DNA of 64,000 nucleotides from Vandiemenella viatica (GCA_031002005.1 JARYHS010008074.1:269267930-269331929), one strand, 5' to 3'. Counted from the stretch's first letter, positions 34,201 to 47,369 are shown. The notes: a model not told the origin generated them from the sequence alone. Translations and numbers: made by a program.

Positions 34201-36570
34201 ACTGGAATAAAATCAAATATCTCTATATGTATTGAAAATGTACCTAAGAAATGATACATATAAGATGAGGTTATGGAGAAGTGAATGAAAATGTATATAA
34301 CATAGGACAAAATGTTTTTAAGTCAATAGAAGGAAATTGAATTCATTTTTATATATTTAATGTAATTGGGATGGAGCTCACGGTCGAAATAGAGAGGTAG
34401 CGAAAAGATATCTTAGAAAGGTAATTTTAAAGGTATATTTTCCAATTCTTTCAGCACATAAAGGAACATCACTCGAAAAAGAAATATCCAGAGCTGATAC
34501 TGGATCATATTCTCAGCATACTAAACAAAATTTAGAATCTTAGCTTCTGAACTGAAAAATATAGAAAAAAGGAAAAGAAAAGATAGTAAAGACATGAATT
34601 TTACCTTTTACAATTTATTCAGCTACACATTTAAGTCCTTTTTAAAAAAATATGTAACCTGTTTCTATGATGAAAACATTGTTTGAACATTAAAGTTAAT
34701 TTTCAAAATTATAATTATAGTTGAAAACTATGAAATGATGAACTTGTGAAAATTGGAAACTAGAAATTATTTATTAGCTTAAAGTTATCAAACGGTTAAA
34801 ATAAATTTGCGGAAATTTGAAATTAACAAAATAAGTATCCAAAAGCTAATAAATCAAAACTGATAAGAAATTAGAAATATTTGAATATAATCAAACCAAT
34901 ATCGGAACAATTTTATATGATAAAGAACAAAAACAATGACTTCATCTACAAAATTAGGATGTGGATTTCTTTCTAAAAAAATCAAAATTCTAAAAAATGT
35001 TATAGATTTAATTGCCATGTTAATTGTTCTTCATAATTTACAAAAAGGTGTTAATAAAAATAATGGAACAACATATTTTTAGATTAATGATTTGACAGTT
35101 AATAATCTGAAGAGAATTTCATTTTTATATTTTTAATACATTTAGTTTTATATATTTTTAGTTATAAATAGTAATTATCTTACTTAAATAATTGTAATTA
35201 AATTTTTTTTATTCCTGCATAAAAAATTTGTAGTTCTGGAAATAAATTAGATGAAAGATTAAAAGAATTTTATAAAGGTTGTTAAAAAAAATGATATTTG
35301 CATGACATTTTTGGAATCACCTATAAATAGTGACTTCCTGCTGGGAACTTAACCGAAATAAATTGGCTAATTGAGTGATATCTGCACTCCCTCCCGCCAA
35401 CCGCAGCACCTGGCAGCAATGAACCCGGCAATAGTGTAAACCTGAAATTCCACGATCATGTAAATGCAACGCAGATGTGAATGCGGCAGAGGATGCTACC
35501 AACCACAAGATCTTCTATCAGTTTGGAATCCTTGACATGAAGATCACTCACAAATTAGACTAATTGGTTATCAGAACACGAATAATGATGGCATAACTCA
35601 CCGATATTAAAAGAGTAAATTGCTTAAGTCACCTACCGTACAGTCCTGTGATCATATATGTCCCGTTCCGAGACTGTAATAATTGCCACGAAAACGAAGA
35701 AGAAACATATAATTTTACTTGCAAGAGAAAGCACGCAAATTGCGGGTAATGGTGCCATATTTGGCTCCAAATCCAATTTACGCCCCAGAACGGCAGAAAT
35801 CAGAATTCACGCCAAACCGAGCCGCAATTCACCGCGAGCCAACGGACAGAGTTATAAAAATCGCTCCACCAATACTGCGTACAGAGATTACAACGATTTC
35901 TAACACAGACATGAAACTGATAAAGATTTGCATAAGGAAGCAGAAGAAAAAATACTTACCGAAGAAACTTCATTTGGCAAAAAATGGCCTCAGCTTCTAT
36001 TCTGGAAACCATGTATGGAAAATCAATAAGTAATTAATTCCATTGAAACCAATAAAATTGGTCAAGTTTTTAATTTAATTAATTCAAGCCCGTCAAAAAT
36101 AACGCTTTCAGCTCAATATTGTAGTAGTTCATTTTTTTGCAGTTGGCTAATTGTACAGAACGTTATATAATGCTAATCGCCTTGGTTTTGTAATGTCCTA
36201 CATACTTCATTTGCAGTTCACATAACAAAACATGAGTAACTTCTAGGGAATTAATGACGACGGAAGTATAGAAGCGATAAAATAAAAAACAAATTAGGAA
36301 TCCCAAAATTTTTAGCTTTTTGTGTAATATCTGTTTTATTCCTGGTCTAGGCACAATTCAGCACGATAAATTTGGAACTACTTCCACCCGCATTAATACC
36401 TTCAGTAAAATGGCACTTATAAAAGCAGTTTAAATAGTTAGTAAAACTGATTTTAACACTAATTATGCTGTAACACAACGTGTCAGTTGCGATTCTGGTC
36501 AACTTCACCACAACCTCCACTAATATTGCATTCGAAAATCACAGCTTCCATTTCCCTCATATGAAAAACG
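31280..36570. other. AT-rich region without recognised genes
   Basis: From about 32400 the sequence is very AT-rich with many stops in all frames. A slightly more balanced patch at 35320-36010 has open frames (35658-35903, 35719-36033) that match nothing known. A local tandem duplication at 33144-33262 is listed separately. Confidence 0.55.
33144..33262 (+). repeat. Exact 54 bp tandem duplication (65 bp period)
   Basis: The segment beginning CGATTATCCATCATACTG occurs at 33144 and again at 33209, identical by eye over 54 bases, separated by 11 bases. Perfect identity points to a recent slippage or repair event. Confidence 0.9.
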
Positions 36571-36576
36571 ACGGGC

Positions 36577-37015
36577 ATCACCTATGGTGGTAGTAGGAAT
36601 TTAGTCTGGTAAAGCTGGTAAGGAATAACGAATAACGATCATGTTTAATGATGTTTTCGTGATATGAGTACCATACTGTGGTTAGATTATCAGAGTATTT
36701 TACTATGATTTATTTAAATAAATATATTTACTTTAAATGACAAAAAGTAGAATATCAAAAACGGATTACTTTCATTTATTTAAGTGTTACGATTCGCGCT
36801 TCGTGCATTTCGTGTAAACATTCTCTGAGTTTTTAATAAACTTTATTGTTTCTTATCTTCTGCCAAAAATTTTTTTAGTTCTTATAATCAATAAAGATAA
36901 TATAATGTAAAAATCGAATACTCTTCCTCTTACATGAATTTCAGCATCTATTTGTCGTTAATAAACAAAAAGCAACAAGTAAATTTAAACAAACGTACCA
37001 ATTGTAACTTTGTAG
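36577..37015 (+). repeat. Diverged ~430 bp direct repeat, copy 1
   Basis: It is matched by 37845-38285. Shared blocks include CGTGATATGAGTACC, TTTACTTTAAATGAC, TCTCTGAG, TTACATGAATTTC and AATAAACAAAAAG. Differences are frequent. No coding potential is visible in either copy. Confidence 0.75.
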
Positions 37016-37844
37016 CGTATGATTGGTTCGCATCAATTTTTTTTATCACTGCTCTTCGTATGTTTGTGCAGTTACTTCCATAACAGACTATCACGTTTTA
37101 TCTGGCAACACAGTTACGTTATAGTAGAGACTATGAGATTTTAAAGTTTCTTAAATGTTACTTTCATTAGCGACACGTTACAGAAAAATACTAGTAGTTC
37201 CACGTTTTTTCAGACAAAAAGTTTTTCCACACTTTTTAAGAATAAAATGCTACTAAAAGCAAACTTTATGACTGTCTTATGACAGGTAATTTCATAGCAA
37301 TTGCGTATTATTAAACTGTGCACATAATCTCTAATTTCTAATATTTCTGGTCGCTATTTTGCGGCAAGAATATCGTTGTTGGACTTTGATTAATAAATTG
37401 AGTTTTACATAGCGTAAGTATTTCCTGTCTGCTGCATGGCAACAATAAGGTTATTTATTGTTTGTTAGTGAGATTTATAAAAACAGTTAATATTAAGATT
37501 TAAAAAAATAAGTTTTTTAATAATTTTTTCTGTGTATATAAATAATTAGTTTTATAAAGAAAGTTCTGTTAAAGCATAGTACATGTGTTATATTAATTCT
37601 TGATTTTATGAACATATTTGTATCCATTTGAATAATAGTTGACCTTATAATTATCTTGTAAAATTACTTGTTTATCTGTACAATGTTTTACAATGTCATG
37701 ACTATTTGTATAAATAGCTGATGGTTGTATAGTGCGATTTGGTGATTCAGGCCAAATAAAATTATATAAAAAATACACATAATCATATCCTTGATGATTG
37801 AAGGTAAACTTAAATCTCATTTAATAGCTAACACGTGTATCAAA

Positions 37845-38285
37845 AACTAAGGGTGTCATCTATGATCGTAGTATGAATGGGAAAGCTTGTAAGGAAAAAC
37901 AAATAACAATCATTTTTAATTATATTTTTCGTGATATGAGTACCTTATTCTGGTTAGATTTTCAGAGTATTTGGCTAGAATATTTTTTTAAAATAAATGC
38001 AATTTACTTTAAATGACGAAGACTATAATTTCGAAAACGGATAACTGTTATTTATTAGACTGATACATTTCGCGGTTACGTGCGTTTCGTATAAATTTTC
38101 TCTGAGATTTTAATAAACTTCATTGTTTCCTATCTTCTGCTGTAACCTAGTTCTTATAACTGATACAGATAATATAGCGTAAACATCGAATACCCTTCTC
38201 CTTACATGAATTTCTGCATCTAGTTTTCGTAAATAAACAAAAAGTAACATGTAAATTTAAATGAAGGTACGATTGTTACTTTATG
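37845..38285 (+). repeat. Diverged ~430 bp direct repeat, copy 2
   Basis: Second copy of 36577-37015, about 1.27 kb downstream in the same orientation. The pair is probably two members of an uncharacterised interspersed repeat or an old segmental duplication. Confidence 0.75.
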
Positions 38286-38908
38286 GCGGCTGTTAATTAG
38301 CAAGTGACGGCTGACACGTGACCGTTCTCTAGCCAACAGCTATCTAGGAGCGCGCAGTTTCTAGATAACTCATTTTACTTAAAAGGATTCATAATTTTGT
38401 TAATGGACATTATTACAATATTCTAAAGTTTTTCATGATTTATTTAAAGCATCCAATGTTTCGAATGATTTAATCCTCTTTTACACTTATTTTTATATAC
38501 ATATTTTCTTACTGTTACAAAAATGACTTTATGAACTTTATCATGGAAACCTGCAGCAAATATATTTTTTTTATTTCTTAACTAATGAAAACAATCTTGT
38601 TTCATTGAAAAATTTTGCAAATGGATGCAAAATTCCAGTGAATTATATTTTACTGTTGAAAACGAATATATTAAATTTGGAATTGTAGAGCATTCCGTGA
38701 CTTATATAGGTTGTGAGGAGATTTGCATTTATTACTTTTATTCTCTTTTCGTAGATACAAGGCCTTGAACTCTTCAGACTTTAAAAATAAAGTCCACAGG
38801 GGCGAAAAGACTTTTCCACTTTCTTCGGCAGACACCACTGTTCCTTAAGCCGCAATATAGCTTTCAAAATAGCGAGACCTTCCGGCGCGGCTTTTAACCA
38901 AGTATATG
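38286..38908. other. Spacer, nothing recognised
   Basis: The stretch is AT-rich up to about 38700, then more balanced. No frame or repeat of note was found before the CR1-like 3' end at 38909. Confidence 0.5.
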
Positions 38909-39225
38909 TTAATTTAATTTAATTGCGATGAAGCACACGTAAGTTCCCTGCGCACCCATTTTCCCGTTTTCTGTAACCACCTATTCTTGCCTTCTACAAT
39001 TTCAGCGTTTTTGATCAACTATTCATCATTTCTCTTTGTAACCCTGATCCCATTCCCTAAGAAAAAAAATTTACTACATCTTTATGCCTGAAATCAAGTG
39101 CCAGCTTATGGTCATGGTCACCTTTTCTCTTCCACACACCTTTCTTAATTCTTCGACCAATATGTTTCCACGGCTCATCATCAAGTTCTGAATTGTATCT
39201 GCCACTCCACTGCGAACAGTAAGTC
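38909..39225 (-). pseudogene. CR1-like LINE 3' end fragment
   Basis: The left edge TTAATTTAATTTAATTGCG is the family's TTAAA-repeat tail, as at 16737. The following sequence parallels 16770-17060, the end of ORF2, with indels. Similarity fades after about 39225. Confidence 0.7.
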
Positions 39226-39822
39226 AGTGTCGGACATACTATTTGCTCGGTGTCCCCTTGTTGCTGACTGTCTCGTTCTCGGCACCTGCGCTACTTTATC
39301 TAACTGTTTCATAATTTTGACTACCATATCTCATTACTGGATATTTCTAACTAAACTTTTACAATGTGACACTTCCTCATTAGAAGGGACAACGAGAGTA
39401 CTGTCTGTAGTTCACCCAAGGAGCCCCTCAATATATGTATTTAAAAATATGTTGTGACAATCCATAATAGTTTCACCAAACCAATTGTTCGGTACCTTAA
39501 CCATTTTCATATTCTTTATAACTTCTTTGCCATTTTTATCCATAACTGTCTGAATACCTTCCTCCCATCTTATTTTCTAACTTCTTTATAGAAAGTCTTG
39601 CATCACTCAGCTACCCTGGGCAATATAAGTTGTTTGCTGCCATTAATTTCCTACTTAGTTGTTTCATTAATTCTTCATAACCCTGCTGCCTGTTTAATCT
39701 TTTATGTTCTCACCAAAATCTTCAGACTTCTCGCATCCCAATTGCTCTACACAGGTTCCGTGCTCCTCCTGTTTTTTCGGGTTTTTTTTCCTTTTTTGTT
39801 TTGTTTTTGTTGTTGTTATTTT
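39226..39822. other. Poorly conserved stretch between CR1-like fragments
   Basis: Patches such as the segment near 39460-39560 vaguely recall the CR1-like ORF2 linker (18430-18500), but no continuous match was seen. It may be decayed LINE sequence. Confidence 0.35.
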
Positions 39823-41553
39823 GAATTAAATTGCGATAGAGCGCACGCTCCGCTGACTATTTCCTTAATTATCTAATTCCACATTTTTAGTACTTGTAAT
39901 GTCAAGATATTTAAATTTCAAGTCATCAATAAGCAATTCTTTCTCCACCTTATAATCATAATAAACCTTTAGTTTTTTATTTGTGTATCTAATAAGCTGA
40001 CTCTTCTTTGCATTTATCTTCATCCCATGTTTACCAATCCAACTAGATATCCTGTCCAGATCACCCTGCAATTATTTACAATCCTCTACCATTTTGATCG
40101 TTTTATATAGCATTATGTCATCTGCCTCAATCTAATTTCTGATAGTAAAAAATCAACACAATTATTCATTAGAATAATGAATACCAATGGTCCCAATACG
40201 CTACCCTGTGGCACTCCCGTTTTTACTTCCACTTCTTTTGTTACAGCATTTCCTTCTTTCTGTTTTCTACCTTACAAAAATTCTTCTACCCAGTAAATCA
40301 ATTTCTGATCCACTCCAATAGTTTTTACCTTATTTACTGCCATTTTATGCCTCACTCTTGTCTCTTTTTTTACTTATTGCTTTACGCCTAGTCGACGGCT
40401 AAGGTCATTAGAGGCGGGATGAAACTGGGGACAAGGAACGGAAAGGAATTCAGCCATGGCCTTTTTGAAGGAAGCTTCCCGGCATTCACCTGGAGTGATT
40501 TGGGGAAACCATGGAAAACCCAAATCTGGATGTCCGGACGGGGATTCGCACTCGCGCCCTCCCGAATGTAAGGCAAGAGCGTAAACCACTCACCCACCAC
40601 GCTCGGTCCACTATGTCAAAAGACTTTTAAAGATATAGTGCTACACTATCAATTTGACATCCCTTGTCCATTTCATCCGAAATATCTTGCATATATTCCA
40701 CCATCTGAGATACACATAAATATCCTTGCCTAAAGCCATGCTGCCTACTTGAAAACCACTTACGTTCCTCACATATATTTCTGATGTGGTTAATGTCAAT
40801 CCCTCCATTAATTTACCTACCAACTGACGTCAAGCTAATTGGCTTATAATTTTCGACTCTAATTCTCAACCCTCCTTTATGTGCTGGCACTATTATCGCA
40901 CTTTTCCAATCCTCTGGTAAGCAACAAGTATCAAGACTCAATTTAAATAATTTTTCGATATAAGATACAATGTCACATCCTTCTATCTTTAAGACATCTG
41001 TGGTAATATTATCTACACCAGCCCCTTTATGTTTTTTCAGCTTTCTTATTTCCTTCACGATATTTTCAGTATGAAATTCAAATTTTATGGTCTGCTCATG
41101 TCTCATTGTGTTGTTTAGCTCGTTATCCGACTGAGAACCTCCTGCTTCTGATTCATTGTCCCTAATGTTCTCACTCAACCAGTTACTTAATATCTCTTCC
41201 TTTCTTAAAAGAGTCTCAACGCCCTCCCTTCCCCTCAATTTTCTAACATAGTTATAGAAATTTCTAGATTAATCAGTCAATGGTCCCCCTGCACTGACAA
41301 TACTCTTCATAAATCCGTTTTTAGCGACCTTCTTAGATATTATTAAGTCCTTGTCTAGATGTTTTAAATATTCCCTACTACCCTGCTGTCTCTTAACTCT
41401 ATTATATTCTCTTCTTACCGACCACTTTAACCTCCTAACCTCCCTGTTATGGTACACAGATTCTCTACTTCTTTTTATTTTCTGTTTTGGAATAAATTTT
41501 TCTTCCCCCTTTCTTATTATCTCCTTGAGCTCGTCCCACCTTGACTCTACTTA
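39823..41553 (-). pseudogene. CR1-like LINE, internal RT segment with SINE insertion
   Basis: On the minus strand the order is KVGRAQGDNKKGGRKIYSK (linker), MYHNREVRRLKWSVRREYNR, KGAGVDNITTDVLKIEGCDI, VENYKPISLTSV, then after the SINE KTIGVDQ-type sequence, GVPQGSVLGPLVF, the FADD region (damaged) and MKINAKKSQLIRYTNKK. It then jumps to the 3' tail (39823, AATTAAATTGCG), so about 600 bp of the C-terminal region are deleted. The SINE at 40363-40611 interrupts it between motif A and the upstream block. Confidence 0.78.
40363..40611 (-). mobile_element. tRNA-derived SINE inserted in the CR1-like LINE
   Basis: Read on the minus strand it starts near CGTGGTGGGTGAGTGG (A-box-like), has GAGTGCGAATCCCCG (B-box-like), continues through TTTCCATGGTTTCCCC and GGCCATGGCTGAATTCC, and ends AAGCAATAAGTAAAAAAAG. 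This pattern belongs to a SINE family I recall as widespread in arthropods. The flanking LINE sequence is continuous across it (compare 17870-17890). A clear TSD was not found. Confidence 0.78.
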
Positions 41554-42075
41554 CTGAGTGGGTCCTGAGGTGATTTCCACAAACAAATCTAGCTGCTCTC
41601 CTTTGCACACCCTCCAACTCTAGTATTTGATAGCTAAAATGTGGGTTCCTAACTACACCACTATATTCAGCCAATGATCTGACCAAAATTTTGTAACCCA
41701 ATTCCTTAAATTATCTGGTACATCTTCGCATCACTCTCTCAGTAAATGAAGAACCTGAAGCATTTTCCTACCAACCACGCAAAGTGTTTTACAGAACTGA
41801 GTTTACTATCAAAAGTTATGCCAAGATATTTACACTTCAAGCCTTCGACACGCTATTCTGTATCCACCCTACAATCATAAACGACTTTTCGCTTTTTATC
41901 TGTGTATTTAATAATGTGACTCTTCAGGGAATTTATCTTAATTTTATCAGGATCTACCTAGTTAGATATTCTGTCCTGATCAACCTGCAGCTATTCAGTC
42001 TCCTCTCGTTTTGATCCTACTGTATACCATTATATCATCTGCAAACAACTTAAATTCTGACCATAAACCAGAAAC
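41554..42075 (-). pseudogene. CR1-like LINE C-terminal segment from another copy
   Basis: The minus-strand frame LGYKILVRSLAEYSGVV followed by LELEGVQRRAARFVCG is the post-RT region equivalent to 17190-17310. Further right, KINAKK-type and FADD-type sequence is decayed. It is joined at about 41553 to a linker segment that should lie upstream, so two copies meet here in the wrong order. Confidence 0.68.
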
Positions 42076-42099
42076 ACAATCATATATTAATTTTAATTC

Positions 42100-45000
42100 A
42101 TAAAAATTATTTCATTTGAAAGAGTCAATATTTTTCGTTTGCCGCGATACAGTGTCCGTCATGATAGATTCCTGTGTGACGTCATCTTACAGTAAATACT
42201 AAGGCCCTCAAAACTACGCGATTCCGAGGCGACGCGATTCATGTTTGAGTATCGTCAATCTATCAATATATTAAACAAACTTTCACGTATGACGTCATCT
42301 GTCACGGCATGACGTCAATCTACGCTTTACGTCATTATTTATGGTAATGGACGTTATTTAATAACATTTCCAAGCATCCGCGAATAAATTAACTGACAGA
42401 ACACTGAAATAAAAGTATGTATTGCGTTAAAGTCGACATATCAATCATTAGATTCTAATAATTACGTAATATTCTTTTGATATATAGAAGTATTCCTTAA
42501 ATTCTTCATCCATAGATATGTAAGATAGAACCTTCGTGTTTTGAGCATCAATGTAGCGAGTGTTTTGGTTAGATTGTTACTTAGCGTGGGTCAAAATTGT
42601 AACTGACCTTTGACGCTTCGGCAGATGGCATGAATAATTTAGGTTTGTTTTTTTCAAAATAATTTAAACTGTGTCCTCATATTGAAATTATTAATTCGTT
42701 TAAACGGAAATAGTTGCACACTGATCCCGATCTGTGCATCCTACACTACACTTGAAACAATGATTACGTCGCATATTGAAAGTTTATAAAAGTTATTTTA
42801 ATTTCGTTTGCTTTCACTGTGTAATATTACTGAACTTATTATTTCAGTAACTGTGTCAGCCATTCAAACTTTTTAATATCTGTCTGAATCACGGATAAAA
42901 AAAAAAAGAAATATGTAAAACCCTTGAAGTTTTTTGATCAAATTATATCGCGATGTATTATTGCCAGTAAAACGCGATACAGTTCATGTATTAATACGCG
43001 TGAGATTGAAGTATTGTCATTCTGGCGGTTAGTTTATCGTAGTACATGGTCAGGTTGAAATGCAACCTGGACCCAGATGGATGGAAACTGAAACCTTTTG
43101 CTACAGCGCATTACACTAAGATGTAGACTGTCAGAACACTGAAAGAAAAGTATGTATTGCGTTTAAATTGACATATTCAGGGTATTTCTTTACTTAAATG
43201 GTTCGAATGAAAAAAGTTGCAAACTGATCGCAATATATGTGGCCTAAACAATTAAATATTACGTGGTATAGTGTAAGTTGTTATGCTTTAATTTTAGCAT
43301 CCTTCGTTTTAACTAGGGTCATTATTTCAGCCGATGTAAGCCGTCTCAGCCGTTAAAATATCGATCTTCATCACAGGTATTAAGAAAGAAATGTTTAAGA
43401 ATCTGTGAAGATTTGGGATCAAGTTTATATGGAGATGCATGATGACACTTACATGCGATAGAGGGAATGTATTAATTCCCGCGTGATTGAAGCTTTTCTA
43501 TCAGCAATAATAGCGCAGATTGTGGTTAGGCTGAAATGCAATCTGGATCAAGCTGACAACTGAAGTTTTTGCTACAGTACAAGGGATGATACATTACAAT
43601 GAGCTTTATTTTTTAACAATTCTATTTAGTTAAGCAACTACAGAGAAATAAATTACCATAAAACTTGGCTAAACCCATCATTTTTGACGGGTTTTGGGGC
43701 TAGTCTATTAGAATAATAAGCTAACTGTCGCGTACGACGTCACCTGTCACCGCATGACGTCAATCTATGACGTCGCACTATTACGACACATATTAAGCCG
43801 TTTTTCTTGGTTATGCACTTCATTTAATAACTTTTCTAAGCATCCGGGAATAAATTAACTAACGTAGCACTGAAATAAAAGTATGTTTTGCGTTTAAATC
43901 GACATATCAATCATTAGATGCTTATATTTACGTAATATTATTTTGATATATAGAAGCATTCGTTAAAATCTTTGGCCACAGATATGTAAGATAAGCTTTA
44001 ATTTTCGCAATATTAGCTACAGGTTTGGTAGATTGTTAATAGAACTTGATGTTACAGCAATTTAATTTTTCTTTTTTAAATAGTTTGTTTTCATGAGTGT
44101 TCTGTTACTTAAATCATTACTTCGTTTTAACGAAAGTAGTTCCACACTGATCGCGACTATACAGCATAGACTACAATCTAATATTACGTGGAGTGACGTA
44201 ATTTATAAAAATTTATTTTTAATTCTGGGGACTGCACCACTTTCGGAACCTTCGTGAAACAGGTACTAACCTGTTGAAATTTACATCAGTCGCTTCATCA
44301 ATATGTCCTCTTCACGTTTTGCGTTCTTAATTTGCGGAAAAGTTGCTAGAAATTTAATTAAAAATGCCGAAATATGAAAGGCAGAGCAACTGCAAAATGA
44401 TATCAGCAATGCAAAAATAACATAAAAAATATTGGTACAGGGATTATTTAACCTAAACAGTTTCGTTTTGTCACAGAAATCGTGGTTAGGTTGAAATACG
44501 ACTTGGACCAAGTGAAAAAATTTTACGAAATTTTCGCTATGCGGCATCCATCACGGAAACGGCTCAATGGCGAAAGTGACACAGTCCCCTTAATTCCTTT
44601 ACTTAACTGATGCCATATTTCAGCCGCGTGTAACTGTATCAGCCATTAAAAGATTTTATTATCTGAATCACAAATATAAAAACAGGAAGATGGAAGAACC
44701 CATACAAATTTTAAATTTAGTTTATCTCGCGAAGCATTATTAGCAGTAAAATGCGATATAGTACATGTATTAACATGCTTGTGATTGAAGTATTGTTTCT
44801 CTGGCAGCAAGTTTAGCGTAGTACGTGGGGGTCAAGTTTATGTCGCGATATATGACGTCACTATCAATACGCGTGTGATTGAAGCTTTGATTTTGCAGCG
44901 GCAGTATTAGCTGAGATTGTGGGTAGGTTGAAATTAAGTGTGTACCAGAATAAAAAATGAACTTTATCACAGCAAAAGCACGTTGAATTTAGTCATTATC

Positions 45001-45600
45001 AGTTTTTTAAGCGGCTTTCATAAGCACTGTGTCACGTTTTGACGTCATGTATCATGATGTAAACTACTCCCGTATGTGGTTAGGTTTAAAATGCAACCTG
45101 TAGCAGGATAACAATCGAAACCTTTTGTTACAGCGCAAGGCGCAAGGAATTGCATTTATTTTATAACAATTCAATTTATTTAAACATCTGCTAAGAAATG
45201 AACTGCTACAACAATGAAAGAAAAGTATGAATTTTGTTTAAATTGGCATATTAATTATTACGTTCTTTTTCTTTTTACTGAAATCATTACTTGGTTTGAT
45301 GAAAGAATTTCCAAATTGACCGCGATCTATGCGCGCTAAACCACAATTAAACCTAATATTACGTGGCATAACGTAAGTTGTTAAGATGTATTTTTAGCAT
45401 CCTTCGTTTTCACTGGGGTAGTCCAAGTTGACAACTGAAACTTTTTGTTACATCACAAATGACGAGAAATTAAAGCACATTGATCTTTATTTTATAAAAA
45501 TTCTATTTAGGTAAGTAACTAAAAAGAGATTAATTCCAAGAACACTCCGATAATCGCGTCAATTTTGACAGGCTTTGTGGCTAGTTTAAGTATAATACCT
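42100..45600. repeat. Non-coding region of repeated units rich in TGACGTCA
   Basis: A block with GAATAAATTAACT, AAAGTATGT, GACATATCAATCATTAGAT and TTTTGATATATAGAAG occurs at about 42383-42500 and 43850-43965. Shorter relatives stand at 43128 and 45200. The spacing suggests units of about 730 bp or 1.47 kb. Perfect TGACGTCA boxes lie at 42177, 42290, 42310, 43755, 44853 and 45040. The GGTTGAAATGCAGCCTGG-type motif lies near 43050, 43525, 44485, 44925 and 45078. No protein is recognised. Confidence 0.6.
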
Positions 45601-46764
45601 TGAGGCGACCTAATAACACACACTGAGAATACTGTGAAGTGATACAATTTCTTCAGTCTGCCTCTAACAGTGGTGAGCGTCGTTCTAATTAACATCCCTG
45701 CAGTGGCTTTTCACCGAGTTTTTCATCAAGTGATGATGATGTAACTGTCGCTTATTGTTCCAACTATTATAGAAAAAGACAAGTCCTAAGAATGCGATGC
45801 CATTCCTAAATCATACATACAAGAGAACCATATAATATACCATGGGTAAATAAAGAAATTTATGAAAAGATAACGATCACTTATTAAGTTTTGAACTTAA
45901 AACTAGTGATAAGTGTATTAAGCTAAAGAAAAATGTGCAAAGTTTGTAACGTGGTTTTAATTAGTTGAATTCTCTGCCACGTTTGCCCAGCAAAATTCTA
46001 TATTTCCTATGGAAGAAAGCATTCTCTCATATTACATAGACTAATTATAACTTCCAGAATTTTTTTAACAAATGACAGATTTGCTACCATACAAATAATG
46101 GGTCAAAAATTTTAATTTAACTTCTTCTTTTATTAAAGTGTTCGTTGATTCTTCCACATATATATATGATTGATTGCTACAAAAATCCTTGCTCATGATT
46201 AAAATTTATTGCTATTTAATAATTTAATATTTTAATGAATACTGATTGTTCTCCCCACAGATTGAACTGAATAATATTGCGGTATTCCTACAGGTGTCTC
46301 ATAAGAACATTATAGGGGATCCAGAAAGAGATATGGGATCAAGGCAAATGTGGCTTATGGCAATAACTCAGATATGGAAGAATAGTATCTTCTAAATGCT
46401 ACAAAGTCAGTCGTTGACGGAAAACTTGTTGCTGCTATTTTTGGTGCATTTTAAATTGCAAAAATACTTAGGTTAGTTCCTTTCCAAAATCGCTCTTGTC
46501 TCCACTCTCAAAGTTGCTATTCTGTTGACAATTGATAGTTGACTATCTAGTGATGTAACGATACAAATCAATATGGCGGTTAGTGTTCGTGCGGATGTTT
46601 AAAATGTGAGATTTAAATGCCCTCTTAAGGCACCTATCGATTTCATAAAATTTAAATAAAAATTCTAGTGGCTGATTATTACAAAAGGATTAAATTAAGC
46701 AACATTTCAAACAACGATGCAATACGCTAGTCTACTCTCATCTTGGAACTGTTAATATGAATTT
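45601..46764. other. Spacer, nothing recognised
   Basis: AT-rich sequence with no frame over 60 codons and no clear repeat. Confidence 0.5.
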
Positions 46765-46945
46765 AGTTTCTCTGGAAGAGCCTCATTTTCATCATTCATT
46801 CTTCCACTACAGTAAGCAACCAACACTCCGACTTTTCTAATCGCCGCAGAAATATAATATTTGCATCTCATGATCTATGAACACCCGAGAACTCTAAAAG
46901 TCTTTGCTAATCAATATAAATACCCCTCCACCAAGATTTAAGGGA
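46765..46945 (-). pseudogene. CR1-like LINE endonuclease scrap
   Basis: The sequence parallels 19265-19450: AGAGCCTCAT, CATTCTTCCACT, AACCAACACTC, CTCATGATCTATGAAC and CCTCCACCAA occur in the same order. It is a short decayed piece of the endonuclease domain. Confidence 0.6.
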
Positions 46946-47171
46946 ATAGCGCGACCTTTGATTGGAAATCTGGCACCAGATAGTCTAAAAACCTACTAAG
47001 GATTTTTCGAATCCATGCCACTCCGAATCACGTGCAAAAGGTGGACCAACGTACTATTAATCAGGTGTTTTATCTCATTAATGTAAGTTAACCTTAATTC
47101 ATGTTCTGTAGATTCCAGTAGAGCAATTATCTCTCGGTCAGGAAACAGGTAATGGTTAATAAATATATACT

Positions 47172-47218
47172 AGCTGGTACCCACGACTTCGTTCGTGTTT
47201 GTAAAGAATTTCTATTGA
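47172..47218 (+). repeat. Terminal-type motif CTAGCTGGTACCCACG next to satellite B
   Basis: CTAGCTGGTACCCACGACTT followed by CGTTCGTG resembles a repeat end widely seen in arthropods (CTAGCTG..ACCCGCGGCTTCG). It directly precedes satellite B, as the CTAGAC motif does for satellite A. Confidence 0.5.
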
Positions 47219-47369
47219 CAGCTACCGACATCTAACAACCATAGTGCACGATGGGAGACGCGATGCTATTACCACACTCAAATGCCAGTCATCTGCGCTA
47301 TGTTGTTCAGGCAGCAAAGTAAAATTTACAGACACACATGTCTTTGGATGAAATACGAGAATATCCTTG
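47219..47369 (+). repeat. Satellite B, partial monomer left of the PLE array
   Basis: GCTACCGACATCTAACAACC and CATAGTGCACGA match monomers at 55729 and 56420. The unit is cut by the PLE insertion at GAGAATATCCTTG (47357-47369), which recurs at 55483. Confidence 0.85.
47357..47369. repeat. Left target-site duplication of the PLE array
   Basis: GAGAATATCCTTG occurs here and at 55483-55495, exactly at the two outer edges of the array. The last five bases (CCTTG) also occur at the matching internal PLE position (49933), so the true TSD is 8-13 bp. Confidence 0.85.

Noticed and set aside
35658..36033. Overlapping 81- and 104-codon frames
   Set aside because: They overlap in different frames, match nothing known, and have no supporting context.
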